The notes under the pieces are model-generated. The model was not told the origin of the DNA, made no database searches, and saw only the letters and a list, made by a program, of their open reading frames with translations. From the NCBI GenBank assembly GCA_937868455.1, contig CALMMO010000446.1:1-23561 (forward strand): a stretch of 23,561 bases of DNA, in the 5' to 3' direction. Position 1 is the stretch's first letter. Each line of letters starts with the position of its first letter. Positions 8,068 to 14,526 of this stretch are shown here, piece by piece. This DNA comes from an uncultured Marmoricola sp. (GTDB lineage: Bacteria; Actinomycetota; Actinomycetes; Propionibacteriales; Nocardioidaceae). A program made the translations under genes and the position numbers.

Positions 8068-10056
8068 CTAGACCTGCACGCGAGTGTCGATCGCCTCACG
8101 GATGCGGCGTACGGCTTCCTCGATGGGCACACCGTTGTCTTGACGCCCGTCTCGGTAGCGGAAACTGACCGCGCCAGCCTCGATGTCTTGGTCGCCCGCG
8201 ATCACCATGAACGGCACCTTTTGTAACTGTGCGTTGCGGATCTTCTTCTGCATCCGGTCATCCGACAGATCCACATCCACGCGGATGCCTGCCGCCGACA
8301 TCTTGGCCGCCACCTCGCGAAGGTAGTCGTCATGGCGCTCAGCAATCGGGATGGCGGTGACCTGCACGGGAGCCAGCCAGGGAGGGAAGGCGCCGGCGTA
8401 GTGCTCAACAAGCACACCGAAGAACCGCTCAATCGAGCCAAACTTCGCTGAGTGGATCATCACCGGTTGTTGGCGGGTGCCATCGGCTGATTGGTACTCC
8501 AAACCGAACCGCTCGGGTTGGGCGAAGTCGTACTGAATTGTCGACATCTGCCAGGTGCGGCCGATCGCGTCCTTGGCTTGTACAGAGACTTTCGGTCCAT
8601 AGAAGGCCGCGCCGCCGGGGTCAGGCACGAGCTGCAGACCTGTGGACTCGCAGACCTCTTGCAAGATGCTGGTGGCCTCTGCCCATTGCTCATCGGTGCC
8701 GATGAACTTGTCTTTTTTCTCCCCAGTCTCATCGCGAGTGGACAACTCCAGGTAGAAGTCGTTAAGCCCAAAGTCACGCAATAGGGAGAGCACAAAGTCG
8801 AGCAGGTGCCGGATCTCCTCGCCTGCCTTGTCTTTCTCGACATAGGAGTGCGAGTCGTCTTGGGTGATCATCCGCACCCGGGTCAGCCCCTGGAGCACCC
8901 CGGACTTCTCATCGCGATAGACGGTGCCGAACTCGAAGAACCGCAACGGAAGCTCGCGGTAGGAGCGTCCGCGAGAGCGGAAAATCTCGTTGTGCATCGG
9001 ACAGTTCATCGCTTTGAGGCGGTATTTCGTGCCGTCCGAATCAAGCGCGGGGAACATGCCGTCAGCGAAATACGGCAGGTGGCCAGAGGTGTAGTACAGG
9101 TCCTCTTTGGCGATGTGAGGCGTCCCGACGTACAAGAACCCTTCGTCGATGTGACGCTGGCGCACGTAGTCCTCCATCACACGCTTCAGTACGCCACCCT
9201 TGGGGTGAAACACCGGCAGCCCGGCTCCGATCGTCTCGGGGAAGCTGAACAGATCGAGTTCCTTGCCGAGTTTGCGGTGGTCGCGGCGCTCGGCCTCTTC
9301 GAGGCGGTGCAAATAGGCGTCGAGTTCTTCCTTTGACTCCCAGGCCGTGCCATAGATGCGCTGCAACTGCGGGTTCTTCTCGCTGCCGCGCCAGTACGCC
9401 GCCGCGGTGCGCATCAACTTGAATGCTGGAATCCGCTTGGTCGTGGGCAGGTGAGGTCCTCGACACAAGTCTTTCCAGACGATCTCGCCGCTTCGACCCA
9501 GGTTGTCGTAGATGGTGAGTTCGCCAGCCCCAACCTCGGCGCTCGCGCCCTCTGCTGCTTCGGCGGCACCGCCTTTGAGACCGATGAGTTCGAGTTTGTA
9601 AGGCTCGTCAGCTAGCTCGACGCGCGCGTCGTCATCGTTGGTGACCCGGCGCGCAAACTTCTGGTTGTCCTTGATGATCTTGCGCATGCGGGTCTCGAGC
9701 TTGACCAGATCCTCTGGCTTGAAGGGCTCTGCCACGTCGAAGTCGTAATAGAAGCCATTCTCAACCGGGGGTCCGATGCCCAACTTGGCCTCCGGAAAGA
9801 GGTCTTGGACCGCCTGGGCAAGCACGTGTGCGGTGGAGTGTCGCAAGATCGCCCGGCCATCATCGGAGCTGATCGCGACGCCTTCGCACTCGTCGCCGTC
9901 TGCCAACTCATACGACAAGTCCTTGAGTTCCCCGCCCACCCGAGCTGCAATCACCTCAGGGGAATCGGTAAACAACTGCCAGGCCTTCGTGCCCGTGGTC
10001 ACCGTCTCCTCGGCGCGCTGATCAGCAACGACTCGGGTGACTTCAATTACGGACAC
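8068..10056 (-). CDS. thrS: Threonyl-tRNA synthetase
   Basis: A 662-residue class II synthetase. From the chosen start: editing domain with HSTAH (His73, His77) and CRGPH (Cys198, His202), then the catalytic core with AMNCPMH (zinc Cys352), motif 2 ([13 protein letters not shown]...GLTRVR), the zinc His in DDSH (about 403), motif 3 (FGSIERFFG) and the C-terminal anticodon-binding domain. It charges tRNA-Thr and clears Ser-tRNA-Thr. The frame is open to 10122, but the GTG at 10056 is preceded by AAGGAG at a spacing of six bases, so it is the start. Near motif 3 it reads His-Ser-Ala-Lys where E. coli and M. tuberculosis have His-Arg-Ala; the catalytic Arg of motif 3 itself is kept. First gene of the minus-strand cluster. 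Confidence 0.97.
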   Translation of the reverse strand: MSVIEVTRVVADQRAEETVTTGTKAWQLFTDSPEVIAARVGGELKDLSYELADGDECEGVAISSDDGRAILRHSTAHVLAQAVQDLFPEAKLGIGPPVENGFYYDFDVAEPFKPEDLVKLETRMRKIIKDNQKFARRVTNDDDARVELADEPYKLELIGLKGGAAEAAEGASAEVGAGELTIYDNLGRSGEIVWKDLCRGPHLPTTKRIPAFKLMRTAAAYWRGSEKNPQLQRIYGTAWESKEELDAYLHRLEEAERRDHRKLGKELDLFSFPETIGAGLPVFHPKGGVLKRVMEDYVRQRHIDEGFLYVGTPHIAKEDLYYTSGHLPYFADGMFPALDSDGTKYRLKAMNCPMHNEIFRSRGRSYRELPLRFFEFGTVYRDEKSGVLQGLTRVRMITQDDSHSYVEKDKAGEEIRHLLDFVLSLLRDFGLNDFYLELSTRDETGEKKDKFIGTDEQWAEATSILQEVCESTGLQLVPDPGGAAFYGPKVSVQAKDAIGRTWQMSTIQYDFAQPERFGLEYQSADGTRQQPVMIHSAKFGSIERFFGVLVEHYAGAFPPWLAPVQVTAIPIAERHDDYLREVAAKMSAAGIRVDVDLSDDRMQKKIRNAQLQKVPFMVIAGDQDIEAGAVSFRYRDGRQDNGVPIEEAVRRIREAIDTRVQV

Positions 10057-10062
10057 GGTGTG

Positions 10063-10068
10063 CTCCTT
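10063..10068 (-). promoter_or_regulatory. Shine-Dalgarno sequence that sets the thrS start
   Basis: On the minus strand this reads AAGGAG, six bases before the GTG at 10056. It decides for that GTG over the upstream in-frame ATG at 10122, which has no comparable site. Confidence 0.85.
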
Positions 10069-10217
10069 CGTGAGTGCATGAACGCCCCCGATCGTATCGG
10101 CCTTCAGCCGTGTCGATGCCATGGGTTATTCGGGCTCGCTGACAGGTTGCACTGCCGGGTATTGGCCCTCTCTTAGACTCAAGCGAGTTAGCCATTCACT
10201 TTGAGGGGACATCTGCG

Positions 10218-12218
10218 TTGGGATCGAATCGGTCGTCTGGACCCCAGCGGCGCACCTCGCCATCACGGAAGGCCCCTTCACGGGCCACTTCGAGGGGGTC
10301 GGAGAACGTATCCCCACGACCTTCTCACTCCGAGCCTGCGACCTCTAAACCCAGGCGCCGATACTGGCGATGGGTCATCTTGGCAACACTCCTGCTCATC
10401 GTTGGAATGGGTGCGTTGCTTGTTCCACTGGTGCGCGCCGTCGGTGATGCGCAAAGCGCCAAGGATGGTCTCGTTGCAGCCGAGCAGAACATCGCAGCAG
10501 GCAACCTCGACCAGGCAAGCAGCGACATCAAAGATGCCCAATCGTTGGCTCGCTCCGCCCAAAGCCGGCTCAATGGCGTCAGCGGGTCTATCTGGTCTGC
10601 CGTGCCGGTGGCTGGCTCCGCGGTCCGCGACCTACGCCACCTCGCCGATGCGCTGAGCGGCACTGCCGACGTGGCCGGAGAAGCGCTGGCGCTCAAGCAA
10701 GAGGTCACAGCATCCGATGGCGCTTTGATTGCCAACAACAACGTCGACCTGGCCAAACTCAAGCCCATCATTGAACGCGCCTCAGCCCTCGCCGCACCGC
10801 TGAAGTCCGCGACCAAAGCACTGGCTGAGGTCGAAGGCACCGCCCCGTTTGTGGGCTATCAGATCATCGCTAAGCGAGACGAGGCGCTCAAACATCTAGC
10901 GCCGTTGCAGTCGACGTTCCTCACCGCAGAGCCTGCCCTCAAGGCATTGCCCCAGATCCTTGGCGAAGGCGGCAAGAAGAAGTACCTCTTGGCGATCTTG
11001 AACCCCGGCGAACTTCGCTACTCCGGCGGTGCCCCACTCAGCCTGGCGGAGATGACCGCCCGTGATGGGAAGTTGAAATTCTCCGCTCCTGCGGATCTCT
11101 CCGGCCTCAACCGCAAGGGTGCACTGCTCAATTGGGATGCCGTGGCCGATAACCCCCTCCACTCCCCTGGCACTGCGATCCGACTGTCTAACTCCACCTT
11201 CAACCCCAACTGGAGTATTTCGGGTGAGGAGTTGCTACGCGGTTGGAAAGAGCAGACGGGCACCGATTGCGATGGCGTCCTCGCTATCGACTTGCCTGGG
11301 CTGAGCCGACTCTTCAAGCTCAGCGGACCGGTGGACGTCGCGCCCTACGGCCAACTCAGTGCCGACAACTTGGTTTCAGAGTTGGCCGGAAGCTACGACG
11401 ACTACACCCCCGAAGCCCAAAAGCGCCGACACGACTTGAACGACGCCATCATTCCGGCCTTTCGTTCCCGCTTCCTCAGCGGAGGGCGCTACTCCGAGAA
11501 ACTCACCGCGCTCCGCGATGCAGGATCGGCTCGCCAGTTCGCGATGTACTTCCGCGACCCGAGCGTCCAAAAGGCCATGGCCGGCATCGGGCTCGATGGC
11601 GACCTGTCGAAGGCCGAAGGCGACTACATCTTCGTGTCGACCCAGAACGTGAATGGATCGAAGGTCGACTTCTTCCAGCAACGCACCGTCACCGCCTCCA
11701 TCAAGATTGGCGAAGACCTCAGTGTCGCTAACCGAGTCGTGATGAACCTCAACAACGTGACTCCCCCCTACGCGGGCGGCGGCGAGGATCGCAAGTTCGG
11801 CTACTACACGCGCTGGGCCGGCATCACGGCGGGCATCTTCTTGCCCAATGACGCCGACGTCATCGGCGCTCGGGTCAATGGCCGCCTTGTGCGCCGTACC
11901 AACATGGAGACTGGTGGGCGCACCTTCTTCCGCCGCCCGATGATGATCCCGCCGAACGGCAAACGGAACCTTGCCTACAGCTACACCCTCGCCAATGCGG
12001 TGAGGTCTGAGGCTGGCGAGTGGATCTATGACCTCCACCTGCAGCCCCAGAGCATTGCGGGACCACAGGCCTGGACTGTCATCGTGACCTGGCCTGCGGG
12101 TCACACGCTCGACCCAGCCAAGAGTCAAGGATGGAAGTCCACCGGGGCGACTTCTGCGGAGTTCACGATGAGTGGTGTACCTACCAATACGGACCTGCGA
12201 CTGGTGCTGTCGAAGTAA
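10218..12218 (+). CDS. Membrane-anchored DUF4012 protein
   Basis: A 666-residue protein with a basic, Ser/Pro-rich cytoplasmic N-terminus (1-48), one membrane segment (about 52-72) and a long extracytoplasmic part. After an alpha-helical stretch comes the DUF4012 region: KKYLLAILNPGELRYSGG, then GVLAIDLPGLSRLFKLSGPVDV and a segment ending SYDDY. DUF4012 proteins are common in actinobacteria; their function is not established, and a cell-envelope role is only an inference from topology. The start is a TTG preceded by GAGGGG (10203-10208) nine bases upstream. It is transcribed divergently from thrS across 161 bp and ends 25 bp before a strong hairpin, so it looks monocistronic. Confidence 0.85.
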   Translation: MGSNRSSGPQRRTSPSRKAPSRATSRGSENVSPRPSHSEPATSKPRRRYWRWVILATLLLIVGMGALLVPLVRAVGDAQSAKDGLVAAEQNIAAGNLDQASSDIKDAQSLARSAQSRLNGVSGSIWSAVPVAGSAVRDLRHLADALSGTADVAGEALALKQEVTASDGALIANNNVDLAKLKPIIERASALAAPLKSATKALAEVEGTAPFVGYQIIAKRDEALKHLAPLQSTFLTAEPALKALPQILGEGGKKKYLLAILNPGELRYSGGAPLSLAEMTARDGKLKFSAPADLSGLNRKGALLNWDAVADNPLHSPGTAIRLSNSTFNPNWSISGEELLRGWKEQTGTDCDGVLAIDLPGLSRLFKLSGPVDVAPYGQLSADNLVSELAGSYDDYTPEAQKRRHDLNDAIIPAFRSRFLSGGRYSEKLTALRDAGSARQFAMYFRDPSVQKAMAGIGLDGDLSKAEGDYIFVSTQNVNGSKVDFFQQRTVTASIKIGEDLSVANRVVMNLNNVTPPYAGGGEDRKFGYYTRWAGITAGIFLPNDADVIGARVNGRLVRRTNMETGGRTFFRRPMMIPPNGKRNLAYSYTLANAVRSEAGEWIYDLHLQPQSIAGPQAWTVIVTWPAGHTLDPAKSQGWKSTGATSAEFTMSGVPTNTDLRLVLSK

Positions 12219-12242
12219 GGCGAATGGCTCACTGACAGCACA

Positions 12243-12274
12243 AGAGCCGGTCCCCTTTGCGGGAAACCGGCTCT
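12243..12274. terminator. Hairpin between DUF4012 gene and tRNA-Val(CAC)
   Basis: AGAGCCGGT (12243-12251) pairs perfectly with ACCGGCTCT (12266-12274), with a CCC/GGG pair extending the stem inside. It sits 25 bp after the DUF4012 stop on the plus strand and 17 bp after the tRNA-Val 3' end on the minus strand, so it can end transcription from both sides. The T-run is weak (GTTTTA further on), as is common in high-GC actinobacteria. Confidence 0.8.
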
Positions 12275-12290
12275 GACCAGGAGTTTTACT

Positions 12291-12365
12291 TGGTGGGCGA
12301 TACTGGTTTCGAACCAGTGACCTCTTCGGTGTGAACGAAGCGCGCTACCACTGCGCCAATCGCCC
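12291..12365 (-). tRNA. tRNA-Val (anticodon CAC)
   Basis: A complete cloverleaf on the minus strand: acceptor GGGCGAT/ATCGCCC, D-arm GCGC...GCGC, anticodon stem CTTCG/CGAAG with loop TTCACAC (anticodon CAC, reading GTG), T-stem ACTGG/CCAGT, discriminator A and an encoded CCA (12291-12293). Without CCA it is 72 nt. It differs from the plus-strand tRNA-Val(GAC) at 14241 at six of 75 positions. Confidence 0.97.
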
Positions 12366-12443
12366 AAGTGGGACGAAACCTTAGCGCATCCTCACCCTCG
12401 ACTGTGAACCGGGATCGAACCTCCCCCGCCCAATGGGCGTGGG

Positions 12444-12489
12444 GACGTCATACGAAGCGTGCGCCCGAGCGACCAATCCGTATGACGTC
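12444..12489. repeat. Perfect 11-bp inverted repeat, 24-bp spacing
   Basis: GACGTCATACG (12444-12454) is repeated as its exact reverse complement CGTATGACGTC (12479-12489). It lies in the 288-bp gene-free stretch between tRNA-Val(CAC) and the ssgA-like gene, upstream of both divergent genes. There is no T-run, so an intrinsic terminator is unlikely; an operator for a dimeric regulator or a structured RNA is possible. Nothing else recognisable lies in this gap apart from the A-rich stretch at about 12567-12591 ahead of the ssgA-like gene. Confidence 0.75.
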
Positions 12490-12653
12490 GTGGTCGACGA
12501 ACCTGCGCTTGGGGCACTCTTGCCACGTCAGTGTCCGTTTTGGCGCTGTTTCACCGGATTCCGCAGAAAGTTTGAAAAAAACTGCCGAAATCGCGTGATG
12601 AATGGCGAGTAACAGCGTTTCTTCCTCGAATAGATCCTGTGGAAGGGACCAAC

Positions 12654-13073
12654 ATGACACCGCAGCGCACCACGTTGACTGCACGCGACACCGCGCAGAT
12701 GCACCTCATCGACAGCGAAGGCAACCGCGGCGCGGTTGCGGTTGAGATGGGTTACGACCCCGCTGACCCGTTCGCCATGAGCTTCACGTTTATGACCAGC
12801 ACCCCGGTGACCTGGACCTTCGCTCGCGACCTCATCGCCACCGGCATCTATGAGCCCACCGGTGAGGGTGACGTGCACGTGTGGCCCTGCCTGTCCACCA
12901 ACGGATGCGCCGTTGTGATTGTCGAACTTTCCTCCAACGACGGCTCGATCATGATCGAGTGCGGCTTGCGAGAGATCGCAGCCTTCGTGCGCCGGATGCA
13001 CACCATGGTCGCTCCCGGCACCGAAGCCGACCACCTGAACCTCGACCAAGAGTTGGCTCGGCTCTTCGCCTGA
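12654..13073 (+). CDS. SsgA-family sporulation/cell-division protein
   Basis: A 139-residue protein matching the SsgA-like protein (SALP) family. Its middle reads GYDPADPFAMSFTF, then VTWTFARDLIATGI, YEPTGEGDVHVWP and the C-terminal APGTEADHLNLDQELARLF, each aligning with known SsgB-type motifs such as YDTADPYAV, FARDLLAEG, PTGTGDVRVWP and LDQEL. In Streptomyces these proteins position FtsZ and control septation and spore-wall formation. The ATG at 12654 is preceded by GGAAGGG (12641-12647) and is preferred to the GTG at 12639, which overlaps that site. Neighbours (tRNA genes and pabC-like gene) give no functional hint. Which SALP subgroup it belongs to cannot be decided by eye. Confidence 0.9.
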   Translation: MTPQRTTLTARDTAQMHLIDSEGNRGAVAVEMGYDPADPFAMSFTFMTSTPVTWTFARDLIATGIYEPTGEGDVHVWPCLSTNGCAVVIVELSSNDGSIMIECGLREIAAFVRRMHTMVAPGTEADHLNLDQELARLFA

Positions 13074-13106
13074 GCACTCTCCCCCAGTCGCCCGGGGCAT
13101 CGAACC

Positions 13107-13934
13107 TTAAGGATCGGTGGCCCGGGATTCATTTTTGGCCCAGATCTCCATGGCTCGCTTCGTGTGAGGTCCAGGGGCGGCCAGCACGCGTCCATCGATC
13201 AACTCGATCGGTTGCACATCGCGAGTCGTGGACACCAAGAAGGCCTCCTCAACTTCGCCGAGCAGTTCAATGGGTTCATCAATCTCCACGGCATCGGGCA
13301 TCCACTCGAGCAGAAGTTCACGACTGATGCCTGCGAGAGCGCCACTAGCCAGCGACGGAGTCCGAACTTCGCCCTGGCTCACGTAGAAGATGTTCGATCC
13401 GGTGCCTTCACAGATGTTGCCTGCAGTGTTGGGCAAGATCGCCTCACTGGCGCCATGGCGAGCCGCCTGCGCTAACGCGACCACGTTTTCGGCGTACGAC
13501 GTCGTTTTGAGCCCCGCCACAGCCCCATGCTCGTTGCGCGGCCATGGCACTGTCACCACCTGTGCGGTGGGGCCGTACGGCGTCATCGGCACCGCGACCA
13601 CGACCAACGTGGGCTCGCCTCCGTGGGCACGTCCGCTGCCCAGCGGAGCGGGACCTGCGGTCCAGGTGATCCGCAGACGACCCAAAGCCAGGTGTTCCTC
13701 AGCAAGCACCTCGTCAACGCCCTCGCGTACCCACGCCTCGTCTGGTGCGGGCAGGTGCAAGCCCTTTGCGCTGCGTGTGAGTCGACCCAGATGACGAGTG
13801 AGGGCAAACGGTTGGCCGTTCACAACCTTCACTGCCTCAAAGACGCCGTCACCGACCGTGAAGCCGTGATCGGTGACCCGTAGGACGGGTTCGTTGGGGT
13901 CGAGAAGGAGTCGACCATTGATCCAGACGCGCAT
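13107..13934 (-). CDS. Class IV aminotransferase, aminodeoxychorismate lyase-like
   Basis: A 275-residue fold-type IV PLP enzyme. The N-terminus (WINGRLL...VTDHGFTVGDGVFEA) and the catalytic-lysine motif GLKTTSYAENV (Lys143), followed by the cofactor-binding Glu176 in NICEGTGSNIF, are typical of the family. The sequence is most like PabC (4-amino-4-deoxychorismate lyase, which makes p-aminobenzoate for folate), but D-amino acid and branched-chain aminotransferases share the fold, so the substrate is an inference. It converges with the ssgA-like gene (33-bp gap) and stands alone, with no folate genes in view. A weak AGG Shine-Dalgarno sequence precedes the ATG. Confidence 0.82.
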   Translation of the reverse strand: MRVWINGRLLLDPNEPVLRVTDHGFTVGDGVFEAVKVVNGQPFALTRHLGRLTRSAKGLHLPAPDEAWVREGVDEVLAEEHLALGRLRITWTAGPAPLGSGRAHGGEPTLVVVAVPMTPYGPTAQVVTVPWPRNEHGAVAGLKTTSYAENVVALAQAARHGASEAILPNTAGNICEGTGSNIFYVSQGEVRTPSLASGALAGISRELLLEWMPDAVEIDEPIELLGEVEEAFLVSTTRDVQPIELIDGRVLAAPGPHTKRAMEIWAKNESRATDP

Positions 13935-13994
13935 AGTTCGCCAGCCTAGTGAGCCACGTGAGATGACTCACCCCAGACACACCTGGCCCCCGAA

Positions 13995-14024
13995 TTGGAT
14001 GCACCTAGTGGCATCGGCTATGGT
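13995..14024 (+). promoter_or_regulatory. Likely sigma-70-type promoter of the tRNA cluster
   Basis: TTGGAT (13995-14000) and TATGGT (14019-14024) are separated by 18 bp and lie 44 bp before the first tRNA. Both hexamers match the housekeeping consensus at four of six positions. This is pattern matching only. Confidence 0.5.
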
Positions 14025-14067
14025 TCTCAACGCAACGCCGACAGGGTCTGACCCGGTCAGCATGCAA

Positions 14068-14140
14068 GCGGACGTAGCTCAGTTGGTAGAGCGCAACCTT
14101 GCCAAGGTTGAGGTCGCGAGTTCGAGCCTCGTCGTCCGCT
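14068..14140 (+). tRNA. tRNA-Gly (anticodon GCC)
   Basis: A 73-nt cloverleaf: acceptor GCGGACG/CGTCCGC, D-arm GCTC...GAGC, anticodon stem CAACC/GGTTG with loop TTGCCAA (anticodon GCC), T-arm with TTCGAGC loop, discriminator T as expected for tRNA-Gly. No CCA is encoded. First of three clustered tRNA genes. Confidence 0.97.
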
Positions 14141-14168
14141 CGGAGAGGGTCTCGGCGGACCCATCCAC

Positions 14169-14239
14169 GGTGGGTTGGCCGAGAGGCGAGGCAACGGACT
14201 GCAAATCCGTGAACACGGGTTCAAATCCCGTACCCACCT
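14169..14239 (+). tRNA. tRNA-Cys (anticodon GCA)
   Basis: A 71-nt cloverleaf: acceptor GGTGGGT/ACCCACC, short D-stem GCC/GGC, anticodon stem ACGGA/TCCGT with loop CTGCAAA (anticodon GCA), T-arm ACGGG/CCCGT with TTCAAAT, discriminator T, an identity element of tRNA-Cys. No CCA is encoded, and only one base separates it from the following tRNA-Val. Confidence 0.97.
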
Positions 14240-14240
14240 C

Positions 14241-14315
14241 GGGCGATTGGCGCAGCGGTAGCGCGCTTCCTTGACACGGAAGAGGTCACTGGTTCAAACC
14301 CAGTATCGCCCACCA
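14241..14315 (+). tRNA. tRNA-Val (anticodon GAC)
   Basis: A cloverleaf with acceptor GGGCGAT/ATCGCCC, anticodon stem CTTCC/GGAAG and loop TTGACAC (anticodon GAC), T-stem ACTGG/CCAGT, discriminator A and an encoded CCA (14313-14315). It begins one base after tRNA-Cys and is followed by a strong hairpin. It is a close paralogue of the minus-strand tRNA-Val(CAC). Confidence 0.97.
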
Positions 14316-14321
14316 CCTCGA

Positions 14322-14361
14322 AACGGCCCCTGACCTGCGCAAATGCAGGGCAGGGGCCGTT
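14322..14361 (+). terminator. Hairpin ending the tRNA-Gly-Cys-Val transcript
   Basis: AACGGCCCCTG (14322-14332) pairs perfectly with CAGGGGCCGTT (14351-14361), with an inner CCTGC/GCAGG stem. It starts seven bases after the tRNA-Val CCA. There is no long T-run, but position and stem strength fit an actinobacterial terminator; it also separates the tRNA unit from the cas operon. Confidence 0.8.
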
Positions 14362-14526
14362 AGCGTTCAGTCCGCGTTCGTCAGATAGGCGACACGCGTG
14401 TGCATCTCTGGGACATGCTGCCCAGGGCTGAATGGCGGGATCTGTTCCTGCCCTCAGCCCCAATTCATAGGAACTTTGCCTCCCCTGGACGACCCGTTGT
14501 CGGTGGTGTGAGACATGATCTGATCC

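Noticed and set aside
10147..10179. TTGCAC ... TAGACT as a promoter for the DUF4012 gene
   Set aside because: The spacing is 21 bp, too long for a standard promoter.
10057..10217. T-box or other aminoacyl-tRNA-sensing leader ahead of thrS
   Set aside because: No T-box motif or terminator/antiterminator pair is visible in the 161-bp region.
11376..12128. Minus-strand open frame (250 codons) within the DUF4012 gene
   Set aside because: Antisense to a coding region with a clear family match; no motif or ribosome site supports it.
12567..12592. Possible WhiG-type sigma promoter (GCCGAAAT) ahead of the ssgA-like gene
   Set aside because: The -10-like part is imperfect and no TAAA occurs at the right distance.
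12368..12598. Possible small plus-strand gene (76 codons) in the gap before the ssgA-like gene
   Set aside because: No Shine-Dalgarno sequence, no recognisable features, and it spans the inverted repeat.
14497..14526. TTGTCG ... TCTGAT as the cas3 promoter
   Set aside because: The -10 would end three bases before the ATG, so transcription would start inside the gene.
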